Below are positions 23,443 through 37,400 of a stretch of 64,000 nt of DNA, piece by piece (the stretch's first letter is position 1; every line of letters begins with the position of its first letter). The notes under the pieces were generated by a model, which did not search any database, was not told the origin of the DNA, and saw nothing but the letters and a program-made list of their open reading frames with translations. The position numbers and the translations under genes were made by a program. This DNA is from Halioglobus japonicus (GTDB taxonomy: Bacteria > Pseudomonadota > Gammaproteobacteria > Pseudomonadales > Halieaceae). Location: positions 1,612,001 through 1,676,000 of the forward strand of contig NZ_CP019450.1 of NCBI RefSeq assembly GCF_001983995.1, written 5' to 3'.

Positions 23443-25845
23443 ATGAAGAACAAGCTGGTTCGCTACCAACTGCACCCACTGGCCCGGGCGATTGCTCTTG
23501 CCACCGTCACCGCACCTGCCGCTGCACTGGTTTACGGTCAGGAAGCGCAAACGCCGGCGCTGGAAGAAGTCATCGTCACTGCTACCAAGCGCGAAGTGAA
23601 CATGCAGGACCTGGCCCAGAGTGTCCAGGCATTTAATACGGAGCAGATTTCCAAACTCGGTCTGGACAACATGGGCGACCTGCTTCGCGCTATTCCAAGT
23701 ATGTCGACTGTCACGACCTCGCCTGGTCGCAACGAAGTGGTTTTCCGCGGTATCAGTACCGGCACCGGCGAATGGCGTACGGACTCCGGTTCGGCGGTGT
23801 ACCTCGGTGACGTACCTATGACCTCTGCCACCCAGGCGGTTGACCCACGTAATGTGGATATTGAACGCGTTGAGGCATTGCCCGGGCCCCAGGGTACGCT
23901 TTTTGGCTCGTCCTCCCAGTCCGGCGCTCTGCGCATTATCCCTAACCGTCCCGATTATTCCGGTACCTACGGTGCTGTTGATGTGGGCGGCACCTATATG
24001 GAAGAAGGTGATCCCGGCCACAAGCTGGAGGGGTGGATGAACATTCCACTGGTCGACGACAAGCTGGCGATCCGCGCTGCGCTGTTCGACGTCAAAACCG
24101 GTGGCTTTATCGACAACATCTACGGCACCAACGTATTCAGCGATGATGACAATGCCGATGTTGTGGAGGACGACTTCAACGAATGGACCCAGCGCGGCGG
24201 ACGTATTACCGCCCTCTGGAGCATCACTGAAGACTGGGATGCTGAGCTCATGTACATGCAGCAGCACCAGAAGTCGGAGGGCGACTGGAAGTCCGACCCC
24301 AATGCCGAAGGTGTCGACGATCTGGAAATCGTGCGCTTTCACAAAGACGAACGTGAAGATGACTGGTGGATTACATCGCTGACAGTGACCGGTGATGTCG
24401 GCTTTGCCGAGTTCAAGTCGATTACCAGCTATCTGGATCGTGAGATTACTTATGAGTTCGATGGCAATCTCGATGGGCAGGTGCGCGCCCAGTCCGTGCG
24501 TACACCCGGTGAGTATATTTACTACAACGTATGGTATGACACTGGCTTCCAGCCTGAGACCGCGGTAAATGATCAGACTGCCGAGAGGGTAACCCAGGAG
24601 TTTCGCCTGGCCTCTTATGGCGACTCTCGCCTGCAGTGGATGCTCGGTGCGTTCTACGAAAAAACCGACGACGCCTGGGTGTACGATTTTGCCCGTGTCG
24701 AGAACCTGAGTGAAACCAATTTTGGCCAGTACTGGGATCTCGGTGGCTATCTGCCAGATACCGACAGTTGGTACAAGGAAGACTACGAAGCCACCACGGA
24801 GCAGATCGCCGTGTTTGGTGAGGTCAATTACCAGTTCACTGACAACCTTTCAGCGACGGTGGGTGCACGCTGGTTTGAATATGATCGCGATCGCACCGAG
24901 TTCAAGAGTTGGCCGGAAGGTAACCCCTACGATACTGATATCTACGAGGGAACCGACGACGATACGCTGTTCAAGTTCGCAGTGAATTATGATCTGTCTG
25001 ACGACAAGATGATTTACTTCCTATACAGCGAAGGCTTCAGGCTGGGAGGTTACAACTCGATCAAGAATCCGTCCTCTCGATTGCCGGACACATACAATTC
25101 GGATGAACTGATCAACTACGAAACCGGCCTGAAGAGCGAGTGGCTGGATAACAGTCTGCAGTGGAATATTTCTGGCTACTTTATGGAGTGGAAGGACATC
25201 CAGCGCGGCATTACCGATCCCGACGATTGGACGGCAAATGGCACCATTAACATGGGCGATGCCGAGATCATGGGTGTAGAAACGACGCTTGCCTACCAGA
25301 TCACTAATAACCTGCGACTTGATGCCTCCTATGCATGGAGTGATTCAGAACTGCAGGATGATTACTGGGCCAGCGACACGTTCCCGCTCAGTGACCCCAG
25401 TCAGGATTGGCAGCTGGGTGCCGATGGGCAGGAGTTAGCTATTGCACCGCCCTCCAAATGGTGGGTGGGTGTCGAGTACAACATGCCAGCGCTGATCGGT
25501 GGCATGGACGGCTGGATTCGCTACGACCATTCCTGGCGCGATGAGATGTACCACGACTGGTGGAACGCGATGAACGCCGAAACCGGCTTTGGCGGGCGCA
25601 AACTGCTCGAAGAAGCCGATGAAGGCAGCCTGCAGGTGGGGCTGTTTGCACCGGGTAGCTGGAGCGTGACACTGAGTGTATGGAATATCTGGGACGATCG
25701 TAATGCCGAGTGGATTGACTCTGGCTACGACGGCAGTTTCGGGCCAGAGGGCACCTGGCCAGGTGTCGGTCGCTACGTGAATATGCCCGGGTATAACCGT
25801 CCCCGTGAATTCGAATTGACGTTCCGCAAGGACTTTTCCTTCTAA
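23443..25845 (+). CDS. TonB-dependent outer-membrane receptor
   Basis: An 800-residue outer-membrane importer driven by TonB. It has an N-terminal signal (ALATVTAPAAALVYG), a Ton-box/plug start LEEVIVTATKREVNMQD, plug elements (PGPQGTLFGSSSQSGALRII) and a long barrel ending in aromatic FRKDFSF. The GTG/ATG choice is settled by the signal peptide at MKNKLVRY. It lies immediately upstream of the GH30 and beta-galactosidase genes, which suggests uptake of galactan oligosaccharides; the substrate assignment is inference. A GC-rich hairpin separates it from the enzymes. Confidence 0.92.
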   Translation: MKNKLVRYQLHPLARAIALATVTAPAAALVYGQEAQTPALEEVIVTATKREVNMQDLAQSVQAFNTEQISKLGLDNMGDLLRAIPSMSTVTTSPGRNEVVFRGISTGTGEWRTDSGSAVYLGDVPMTSATQAVDPRNVDIERVEALPGPQGTLFGSSSQSGALRIIPNRPDYSGTYGAVDVGGTYMEEGDPGHKLEGWMNIPLVDDKLAIRAALFDVKTGGFIDNIYGTNVFSDDDNADVVEDDFNEWTQRGGRITALWSITEDWDAELMYMQQHQKSEGDWKSDPNAEGVDDLEIVRFHKDEREDDWWITSLTVTGDVGFAEFKSITSYLDREITYEFDGNLDGQVRAQSVRTPGEYIYYNVWYDTGFQPETAVNDQTAERVTQEFRLASYGDSRLQWMLGAFYEKTDDAWVYDFARVENLSETNFGQYWDLGGYLPDTDSWYKEDYEATTEQIAVFGEVNYQFTDNLSATVGARWFEYDRDRTEFKSWPEGNPYDTDIYEGTDDDTLFKFAVNYDLSDDKMIYFLYSEGFRLGGYNSIKNPSSRLPDTYNSDELINYETGLKSEWLDNSLQWNISGYFMEWKDIQRGITDPDDWTANGTINMGDAEIMGVETTLAYQITNNLRLDASYAWSDSELQDDYWASDTFPLSDPSQDWQLGADGQELAIAPPSKWWVGVEYNMPALIGGMDGWIRYDHSWRDEMYHDWWNAMNAETGFGGRKLLEEADEGSLQVGLFAPGSWSVTLSVWNIWDDRNAEWIDSGYDGSFGPEGTWPGVGRYVNMPGYNRPREFELTFRKDFSF

Positions 25846-25857
25846 ACCTTCTCTGTT

Positions 25858-25884
25858 CCCCGGGGCCGCGATGCGGCGCCGGGG
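25858..25884 (+). terminator. GC-rich hairpin between receptor and enzyme genes
   Basis: CCCCGGGGCCGC and GCGGCGCCGGGG pair with one mismatch around GAT, 13 nt after the receptor stop. There is no T run. A processing or attenuating role, keeping receptor mRNA more abundant than the downstream mRNA, is more likely than full termination. Confidence 0.5.
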
Positions 25885-25916
25885 CGCCGCTGCGGCAGCA
25901 ATTTCCGAGGTAGACA

Positions 25917-30579
<4,663 letters not shown>

Positions 30580-30582
30580 TCT

Positions 30583-31980
30583 GTGAGCAATAGCAACGAA
30601 ATGGACGCGCAACAGAGCGACAGCGTCAGCCTCGGTACCAAGGTTTCGTATGGCCTGGGGGCGCTGGGCAAAGACTTCGCCTGCTCCATCATTTACATCT
30701 TCCTGATGTATTACTACACCGACGTGGCAGGTCTGTCGGCGGCGTTTGTTGGCACCTTGTTCCTGGTGGCCCGGGGAGTCGATGCGGTGACTGATCCGAT
30801 GATGGGGCTGGTCGTCGACAACACTCGCAGTCGCTTTGGCAAGTTTCGTCCCTGGATTGTTATCGGCACGCTGGTCAATTCTTTTGCGCTGGTGGCGGTT
30901 TTCAGCACACATATGCTGACTGGCCCCTGGTTGTATGTGTATGCCGCGGTCACCTACATTTTATGGGGTGTGACCTACACCATTATGGATATTCCCTACT
31001 GGTCAATGGTCCCGGCCTTGTCCAGCAGTCGCCCCCAGCGCGAGCGTCTTGTGGTTTGGCCGCGCATTTTCGCGAGCATTGCCTGGATGTTAATGGGCGG
31101 GTATGGCCTCTGGGCCGTGGGTATCCTGGGCGGCGATAATAAGGGCGAAGGCTTCTTTTATCTCTCTCTGGCGATTGTTGTGTCGTTTGTCGCCAGCGCC
31201 CTGATTACGTTCTTCATGGTGAAAGAGAAATTCAGCGCTCCTGCGACCGCGGCCCGGTTTACGATGGCCGATGTGAAAAACATCATCATGAGTAACGACC
31301 AGCTCAAGGTACTTATCGGTGTTGTACTGACGTTCAATATCGCCATTCAGCTGATTGGCGGCTTCGCCATTTACTATTACACCTATGCCGTTGGTCGCGA
31401 AGATCTATATCCGACCTTCGCCCTGGCCTCCGGTGCCGCCGAGATAGCCGGTGTATTTGTCTTCCCCTGGCTGTGCCGGGTATTGCCGCGGCGGATCATG
31501 TGGCTGTTAGCGTGTGCGTTCCCTGTGCTGTGTTCGCTGGTGCTGCTGTTTACCGGCATCTTTTCACCGGAGAGCGCGCTGCTGGCTGCTATCGCGGGCG
31601 GGGTGCTCAAATTTGGCGGCGGCCTGTCCAACGGCCTGTCCACCGTCATGTTGGCTGATGTAGTGGACTACGGTGAATATCGTACCGGTCAGCGTTCAGA
31701 GAGCATTATTTTCTCGGTGCAGACAATGCTGGTGAAATTCGCCGGCGCTTTCTCCGGGTTCTTCATCGGTGTGGGTTTGTCGTTGGTGGGCTATATCCCG
31801 AACGTCGTGCAGTCTGAGGAAACTGTACTCGGATTGCGGTTTATGATGATTGGAACCCCCTTTATTCTCGTCATCCTGAGTGCGCTGATTTATCGCAGTT
31901 GGTATAAACTGCACGATCAGTTTCAGGAGCAGGTCATCGAGCACATTACAACCCGCAAGGGCGTGCCGGCTGAAGCCTGA
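30583..31980 (+). CDS. GPH-family sugar:cation symporter (MelB-like)
   Basis: An inner-membrane glycoside transporter, 465 residues with about 12 helices, GTG start 3 bp after lacZ. The family signature near residues 60-90 (ARGVDAVTDPMMG, DNTRSRFGKFRPW) includes Asp residues equivalent to the cation-site Asp of MelB, plus PYWSMVPALS. The expected substrate is a galactoside or oligosaccharide produced by GH30, imported for LacZ. No fused EIIA-like C-terminal domain is seen. Confidence 0.9.
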   Translation: MSNSNEMDAQQSDSVSLGTKVSYGLGALGKDFACSIIYIFLMYYYTDVAGLSAAFVGTLFLVARGVDAVTDPMMGLVVDNTRSRFGKFRPWIVIGTLVNSFALVAVFSTHMLTGPWLYVYAAVTYILWGVTYTIMDIPYWSMVPALSSSRPQRERLVVWPRIFASIAWMLMGGYGLWAVGILGGDNKGEGFFYLSLAIVVSFVASALITFFMVKEKFSAPATAARFTMADVKNIIMSNDQLKVLIGVVLTFNIAIQLIGGFAIYYYTYAVGREDLYPTFALASGAAEIAGVFVFPWLCRVLPRRIMWLLACAFPVLCSLVLLFTGIFSPESALLAAIAGGVLKFGGGLSNGLSTVMLADVVDYGEYRTGQRSESIIFSVQTMLVKFAGAFSGFFIGVGLSLVGYIPNVVQSEETVLGLRFMMIGTPFILVILSALIYRSWYKLHDQFQEQVIEHITTRKGVPAEA

Positions 31981-32007
31981 GTTCGCACTTAGAATAAAGA
32001 GAAATTC

Positions 32008-32931
32008 ATGACAACACTTATCGCCAGTTCTGTTGTCCGCGGCAGTCAGCAGGGCGACAGCCACGGCGGCGTTTACCTGGTTGATCTGGACGCGCAGCAG
32101 GTCGAGCAGGTGCTCGACTGGAATACAATGGATATTGACTGGCAAGGCCGCGGCGCTGATCGCGGCTTGCGAGGGATTGCCTTTCATGGCGACACCATCT
32201 TCATTGCTGCCAGCGATGAGCTAATGGCGTTCGATAGAAATTTCAGGCAGACCGGTGCATGGCGCAACCCCTATCTCAAGCACTGTCATGAAATTTCTGT
32301 GCACGAAGGGCAGGTGTTTCTCAGCTCAACCGGGTACGACTGCATTCTGGCGTTTGATACTGCCCGAGCTGAGTTTCACTGGGCTTTATACGTGGAAGAC
32401 ACGGGCTATCGTTATGAGGGCCGGGTGTTTGATCCGCGCTGTGGCGAAGGACCACTGCAGCTCAACAAGTTGCATTTAAACAGTGTCGTTGCCAATGCTG
32501 ACGGACTGTATATCGCCGGCGTGAAAAGTGGGGGAATGCTGCACTTCAACGGCAAGAAAGTGAACCTCAGCGCCAGTCTGCCGGCGGGCACCCACAATGC
32601 ACAGCCCTATGGCAATGGTGTGTTGTTCAACGATACGCAAGCCGATTTCGTGCGCTACGCCAGCCGTGTATCTGAGGAGGATCGCGCGTTCAAAGTGCCG
32701 ATGATGGCTGAAGACCAGGTCACCGGTCAGGGTAAGGACGACAGCAAAGTCGCCCGCCCGGGGTTTGGGCGGGGCCTTTGCGTATTGGGTAATGGTCTGA
32801 TAGCGGCAGGGGCTTCACCTTCGACACTGTCGGTGCACGATCTGAAGTCCGGTAAAACACTGCTCAGCGTGTCACTGTCCACCGACGTGCGAAACGCTAT
32901 TCACGGGCTCGAAGTCTGGCCCTTCTCCTGA
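32008..32931 (+). CDS. Probable cytoplasmic beta-propeller protein (DUF4915-like)
   Basis: A 307-residue soluble protein with no signal peptide and repeated beta-strand blocks (GGVYLVDLDAQQVEQVL, GIAFHGDTIFIAASDEL, VHEGQVFLSSTGYDCILAF, VANADGLYIAGVKSGG), consistent with a 5- or 6-bladed propeller. The pattern resembles DUF4915/TIGR03032 proteins, which occur near TPR or sulfotransferase genes. It is the last gene of the GH30-lacZ-transporter run, 27 nt after the transporter, and converges on a TPR-sulfotransferase. No catalytic role can be named. Confidence 0.6.
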   Translation: MTTLIASSVVRGSQQGDSHGGVYLVDLDAQQVEQVLDWNTMDIDWQGRGADRGLRGIAFHGDTIFIAASDELMAFDRNFRQTGAWRNPYLKHCHEISVHEGQVFLSSTGYDCILAFDTARAEFHWALYVEDTGYRYEGRVFDPRCGEGPLQLNKLHLNSVVANADGLYIAGVKSGGMLHFNGKKVNLSASLPAGTHNAQPYGNGVLFNDTQADFVRYASRVSEEDRAFKVPMMAEDQVTGQGKDDSKVARPGFGRGLCVLGNGLIAAGASPSTLSVHDLKSGKTLLSVSLSTDVRNAIHGLEVWPFS

Positions 32932-32936
32932 AGCAA

Positions 32937-34955
32937 TCATCCTGACGCAGCACGTACCGACGGTGGCAGCGTGTCGATAATGTCTGCCATCGCTTCCTGC
33001 CACTCTCCCAGGTGTGATTCGTAGTTGCGCCACAGACCAAGTGCGCTGGTGTAAATGGGCTGCCTGACCTGTTCGGAGCTGGCGGTTTTTACCGCCCGGT
33101 CGGTCTCGTAGTAGCGCAGGCAGTTTTCCTCAAAGGGTAGTCCGCAATAATCCAGAATACGCCTGACTTGACCTTCGAGGTCTGTCACCGTGTCCTCATA
33201 ATGGACATCGAGCACTTTACCTGGCAGTACTTCGTGCCAGTACTCCATAAGGTCGACATACCCCTGATAGAACTCGGCGAGTTCAAACATGTCGTAGGTA
33301 AAATGCTGGCCCTTGGCAAACAGCTGTTTGTAAACACCCAGGCAGCTGTCCATAGGGTGGCGTCGGGTATTGATGATGCGGGCATTGGGCAGGGTGAGTG
33401 CAATCCACCCGACATGAATAAAATTGTTGGGCATTTTGTCGATAAAATGGGGTGTACCCTGAACCCGATGGCGCTGCACCTGTTGCAGGTATTCCTTTCC
33501 ATACGCTGTGAAATCACGCGACGTCAGCGCATCAACGGTGCCCGGATAAATCAGGCCGTCATGGCGGTACCGACCTGTGCCAGTGGCAATCGCAGCGAGA
33601 TTGGGGAGCTCTGCGGTGCCTTCAACCAGGCTGTGGGACGCGAGAATCTGCTCAATCAAGGTAGAGCCAGAGCGCGGCATGCCTACAATGAAAATGGGTG
33701 ATGGATCATCGCAACCAGCATCGGTATTGGCGGCGAAACGCGCTGCGCTGAATGCCTCGCGAAGTTTGCGAAGGTGCATGCCGTTTTCGACAGGGTCGTA
33801 GTCTACGCGTGGGCGCTGTAATTGATTGCCCGTGTGGTAGTGATGCCAGGCACGCTCGTAATCGCGTTGGTCTTCGTAGGCTTTGCCCAAGGCAAAGTGA
33901 AAGTTGACCCGACCTTGTTCCGAAACTTCTTCGGTGTTCAGCTGAGCCTCCATTGAAGTGACTTCCTCGGGCTTGAACTTGAATATTTTGAGGTTGGCCA
34001 TGCTCCAATAGCTTTCACCCAGGCTGGGCTTGATGCGTACTGACTCGCGATACGCCGTCAGGGCGTCTTCTTGCTGGCCGATGGTCTTCAGCATATGTGC
34101 CAGGGCCATGTGAACCGAGGCGATGTCTGGATTAAGCTTGATTGACTCGCGATACGCCGCAACCGCGGCTTCGATTTCGCCGAGGTGGGCGCGGGCGCGC
34201 CCCAGGCCTGACCAGGCCTCGTCATTGTCAGGTTTGAGTGCGACCCAGCGCTCGTAGATTTCCGCCGCCTCCTCTGTTTTGCCGTTCTCGATAAGAATCC
34301 GACCCAGATTGCCCAGCGCCTGGTGAAAGTCCGGGGCGATGCCAATAGCGCGGCGCAGCAGGGCTTCAGCGTCGTCGAGCTGGCGGCCCTCACCGTGATA
34401 GACCATGGCCAGGAAACGCATTGCGTCTACATTGTCGGGATTGGAGCGCAGCGCTTTCTTGAGTGTGTCTTCGGCCTCGGTCATACGTCCGGCGCGCCAA
34501 TGTTCAGCGCCGGTAGCCACGAGTGCGGCGTCCGCATTGTGATCGAGAAACCCTTCCATGGCCTCATCGATCTCATTGTGACGTCCTGTTGCCTGCAGGG
34601 CCTGGGCCAGTTTCTTGTGTGCAGAGCTGAGCCCCGGATCAATCTGTACCGCGCGCTTGAGAGCATCGATAGCAGCGTGATGATCACCTTGCATGCCGCG
34701 TATGCTGCCGAGGTCCTCGTACAGGGGGGCAAAGTCCGGCGCGATTTTTATGGCCATCTCCAGTTGTTCCAGCGCCTGGGTTAGCGCGCTTTGGCGAACC
34801 AGGATGCGGGCCAATAGTTGCAGGTGTGGAACAGAACCCGGGCTCTCGATTAGATAGTTACGGCACAGGGTTTCGGCAGTGCCAATATCCCCATTGCGCA
34901 GGGCGGCGACCACGGCACTGATGGATTGCTGTTCAGGAGCTGGTGATTGTGGCAT
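32937..34955 (-). CDS. TPR-repeat sulfotransferase
   Basis: A 672-residue protein. An N-terminal solenoid of tetratricopeptide repeats (about residues 10-390, e.g. ALEQLEMAIKIAPDFAPLYEDLG) is fused to a sulfotransferase domain with the PAPS loop PIFIVGMPRSGSTLIEQ at about residue 420 and a second phosphate-binding segment INTRRHPMDSCLGVY. No signal peptide. The family is widespread in marine and sphingomonad-type bacteria; target molecules are unknown. It is inserted between the galactan enzymes and galT and divergent from galT. A role on the sugar route is possible but unproven. Confidence 0.85.
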   Translation of the reverse strand: MPQSPAPEQQSISAVVAALRNGDIGTAETLCRNYLIESPGSVPHLQLLARILVRQSALTQALEQLEMAIKIAPDFAPLYEDLGSIRGMQGDHHAAIDALKRAVQIDPGLSSAHKKLAQALQATGRHNEIDEAMEGFLDHNADAALVATGAEHWRAGRMTEAEDTLKKALRSNPDNVDAMRFLAMVYHGEGRQLDDAEALLRRAIGIAPDFHQALGNLGRILIENGKTEEAAEIYERWVALKPDNDEAWSGLGRARAHLGEIEAAVAAYRESIKLNPDIASVHMALAHMLKTIGQQEDALTAYRESVRIKPSLGESYWSMANLKIFKFKPEEVTSMEAQLNTEEVSEQGRVNFHFALGKAYEDQRDYERAWHHYHTGNQLQRPRVDYDPVENGMHLRKLREAFSAARFAANTDAGCDDPSPIFIVGMPRSGSTLIEQILASHSLVEGTAELPNLAAIATGTGRYRHDGLIYPGTVDALTSRDFTAYGKEYLQQVQRHRVQGTPHFIDKMPNNFIHVGWIALTLPNARIINTRRHPMDSCLGVYKQLFAKGQHFTYDMFELAEFYQGYVDLMEYWHEVLPGKVLDVHYEDTVTDLEGQVRRILDYCGLPFEENCLRYYETDRAVKTASSEQVRQPIYTSALGLWRNYESHLGEWQEAMADIIDTLPPSVRAASG

Positions 34956-35060
34956 GAAAAACGGCTTTTTTTACGGAGTAACAGGAGAGTACCCGCGACA
35001 GACCAATGCTCGCAAGCGTAGAATGAGCGTCGCAAAATAAGTCTGCGAAAGGATAGAACA
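34956..35060. promoter_or_regulatory. Divergent promoter interval, sulfotransferase and galT
   Basis: 105 bp between two divergent start codons. CTGCGAAAGGATAGAACA gives galT an AAGGA ribosome site. No unequivocal operator palindrome or -10/-35 pair is visible to me. Confidence 0.35.
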
Positions 35061-36095
35061 ATGGGTGCTTTCAATCGGGAAGATAATCCCCATCGCCGGC
35101 GTAATCCGCTAACCGGTGACTGGGTGTTGGTCTCTCCTCACCGCAGCAAACGTCCCTGGCAGGGACAGACTGAAGAGGCCGTGCCAAGCGAGGCGTCAAC
35201 CTATGAAGAAAGCTGTTATTTGTGTCCCGGCAATCGTCGTGTCAATGGTGAGCAGAATCCGAACTATACCGGCCCCTGGGTATTCGATAACGACTTCGCG
35301 GCCCTGCAGGATACCGGGCTGACCGAACGCAGCGATGACCCGCTCATGGCAATGCAGGCGGTATCAGGTGTCAGCCGGGTGATCTGCTATTCAGAACGCC
35401 ACGATCTTACGCTGCCTCAATTGCCCGTGAGCGGCGTGCAGGCGCTGGTTGATACTTGGTGCGAACAATGGGATGAATTGTCCAGGCAATACCGGTGGGT
35501 GCAGATCTTTGAAAACAAGGGAGCGATTAACGGCTGCTCGAACCCCCATCCACACGGCCAGATTTGGGCCAGTGACTTTATGCCCACATTGGTCGCGCGC
35601 GAAGATGAGCAGCAGGCGGATTATCTACAGAGGCATGGTTCCTCACTGCTGCTCGACTACGCCCACCGCGAGCTGGAACAGGGCGAGCGCGTGGTTTGCC
35701 AGAACGATGACTGGCTGGCGGTGGTTCCCTGGTGGGCAAGCTGGCCTTTTGAGACTTTACTCATGCCTTTGGCCCCGACGCCAGACCTGGCGGCTCTGAG
35801 CAATGAGCGCCGTGTATCGCTGGCAGGCATACTGCAAAACCTCACAATGCGCTACGACAATCTGTTCAAGTGTTCTTTTCCCTACAGTATGGGCTGGCAT
35901 GGTGCGCCGGCGGGTGACACGCGAGGGTGCTGGCAGTTGCACGCCCATTTTTACCCGCCGTTGTTGCGCTCAGCGACAGTAAAGAAATTCATGGTGGGAT
36001 ATGAAATGCTCGCTGAAGTGCAGCGAGACCTCACACCTGAGCAGGCCGCTGCCAGGCTGCGTGACCAGCCTGGCAAACATTATCTGGAAAGCTAG
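35061..36095 (+). CDS. galT: Galactose-1-phosphate uridylyltransferase
   Basis: Leloir-pathway enzyme that exchanges UMP between UDP-glucose and galactose-1-phosphate, in the cytoplasm. The 344 residues match the usual length. Zinc ligands are Cys52 and Cys55 in CYLCPGN. The histidine-triad active site NPHPHGQIW has nucleophile His165. ATG 35061 has AAGGA 8 nt upstream. It is separated from galK by 3 nt, so the two are co-transcribed. galE and galM are not in this window. Confidence 0.95.
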   Translation: MGAFNREDNPHRRRNPLTGDWVLVSPHRSKRPWQGQTEEAVPSEASTYEESCYLCPGNRRVNGEQNPNYTGPWVFDNDFAALQDTGLTERSDDPLMAMQAVSGVSRVICYSERHDLTLPQLPVSGVQALVDTWCEQWDELSRQYRWVQIFENKGAINGCSNPHPHGQIWASDFMPTLVAREDEQQADYLQRHGSSLLLDYAHRELEQGERVVCQNDDWLAVVPWWASWPFETLLMPLAPTPDLAALSNERRVSLAGILQNLTMRYDNLFKCSFPYSMGWHGAPAGDTRGCWQLHAHFYPPLLRSATVKKFMVGYEMLAEVQRDLTPEQAAARLRDQPGKHYLES

Positions 36096-36098
36096 CCC

Positions 36099-37250
36099 AT
36101 GCAAGACCAAATCCTGTCGGCCTTCGAGTCGACATTCGGTGCCCGCCCTGCGGCGCTGGTGCGAGCCCCTGGCAGAGTCAATCTGATTGGCGAACACACC
36201 GATTACAACGCGGGCTATGTGCTGCCTTGTGCCATTTCCTATGAAACACTGGTGGCGATCAGCCCCCGGCAGGATTCACAGGTCAATGTGATTGCGCTGG
36301 ACTGGGAGTTGCAGTGCGACACTTTTGATCTACAGCAGCCGATAGACCATCACCCACAGCAGCAGTGGAGTAATTATGTGCGTGGTGTCGCAGTGGAGCT
36401 GATCCGGCGCGACTACGCTTTGCGTGGCTGCGATATCGCCATCACCGGCAACGTGCCCCAGGGGGCTGGTTTGAGCTCATCCGCCGCGCTGGAGGTAGGC
36501 CTCGCCAAGGCTATGCTGATCGCCAGCGATCTCGATGCGCACCCCCTGGAGTTGGCGCTGATCGGGCAGGCTGCAGAGAATGACTTTGTCGGCTGTGCCT
36601 GCGGCATTATGGATCAACTGATCAGCGCTGCTGGCGTCAATGGGCAGGCGTTGCTGATCGATTGCCAGGACCTTGCCATCACATCGGTCCGCTTACCGGA
36701 TTCCCTGCGCCTGGTCATGATTAATTCGAACGTGCAGCGCGGGCTGGTCGATAGTGAATACAACACGCGCCGAGAGCAGTGTGAAGCGGTAGCAGCGCAC
36801 TTCGGCCTCAGCAGTCTGCGCCAGTTAGACCCCGCCCAGTTTGCGGCCAGGGCCTCTGAGCTGGAGCCCGTCGCCAGAAAGCGCGCCCAGCACGTACTCG
36901 AGGAAAATCAACGGGTGCTGGATACCGTTGCCGCATTGGAGCAGGGTGATCTGCCAAGGCTCGGGCAGTTGATGGCGGCCAGCCACGCCTCCATGCGTGA
37001 TTTGTTTGAAATCACCACGCCGGAAATCGACCTGCTGGTCGAGACCCTGTCTGAGGTGGCGGGTGAGCGCGGTGGGGCGCGTATGACCGGCGGCGGTTTC
37101 GGTGGCTGTGTCGTTGCGCTACTGGCCGAAGACCTAGTTGATTCGGCGCTGCATGAGGTCAATAGGCGCTACTTTGCCGCCACTGGGCTTCGTGAGACGG
37201 TCTATCAGAGCGAACCCTGCGCCGGTGTTTCGGTTATTTTTACAGATTAA
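36099..37250 (+). CDS. galK: Galactokinase
   Basis: GHMP-family kinase that phosphorylates galactose with ATP. The 383 residues contain the galactokinase signature GRVNLIGEHTDYN (25-37), the ATP loop PQGAGLSSSAA and the C-terminal TGGGFGGC. A complete and typical family member. It pairs with galT in one operon and supplies the substrate of galT. Its place beside beta-galactosidase and the TonB receptors ties the locus to galactose release and use. Confidence 0.95.
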   Translation: MQDQILSAFESTFGARPAALVRAPGRVNLIGEHTDYNAGYVLPCAISYETLVAISPRQDSQVNVIALDWELQCDTFDLQQPIDHHPQQQWSNYVRGVAVELIRRDYALRGCDIAITGNVPQGAGLSSSAALEVGLAKAMLIASDLDAHPLELALIGQAAENDFVGCACGIMDQLISAAGVNGQALLIDCQDLAITSVRLPDSLRLVMINSNVQRGLVDSEYNTRREQCEAVAAHFGLSSLRQLDPAQFAARASELEPVARKRAQHVLEENQRVLDTVAALEQGDLPRLGQLMAASHASMRDLFEITTPEIDLLVETLSEVAGERGGARMTGGGFGGCVVALLAEDLVDSALHEVNRRYFAATGLRETVYQSEPCAGVSVIFTD

Positions 37251-37400
37251 CTGGCAATTTCTCGGCGCAGAAATTGATGGGTTATTTTTTCTAATGTATT
37301 CTGAAAAATTACTCGTTTGCGTCACGCCGGTGAGCAAACGTAACCTGAGCGTAGGTGAATAGAACACCTGCCAAATAACTATAAACACCGGAGAAACTCT

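Noticed and set aside
23389..24342. 317-residue leftward frame within the first TonB receptor
   Set aside because: Antisense to a well-supported receptor gene; no recognisable domain.
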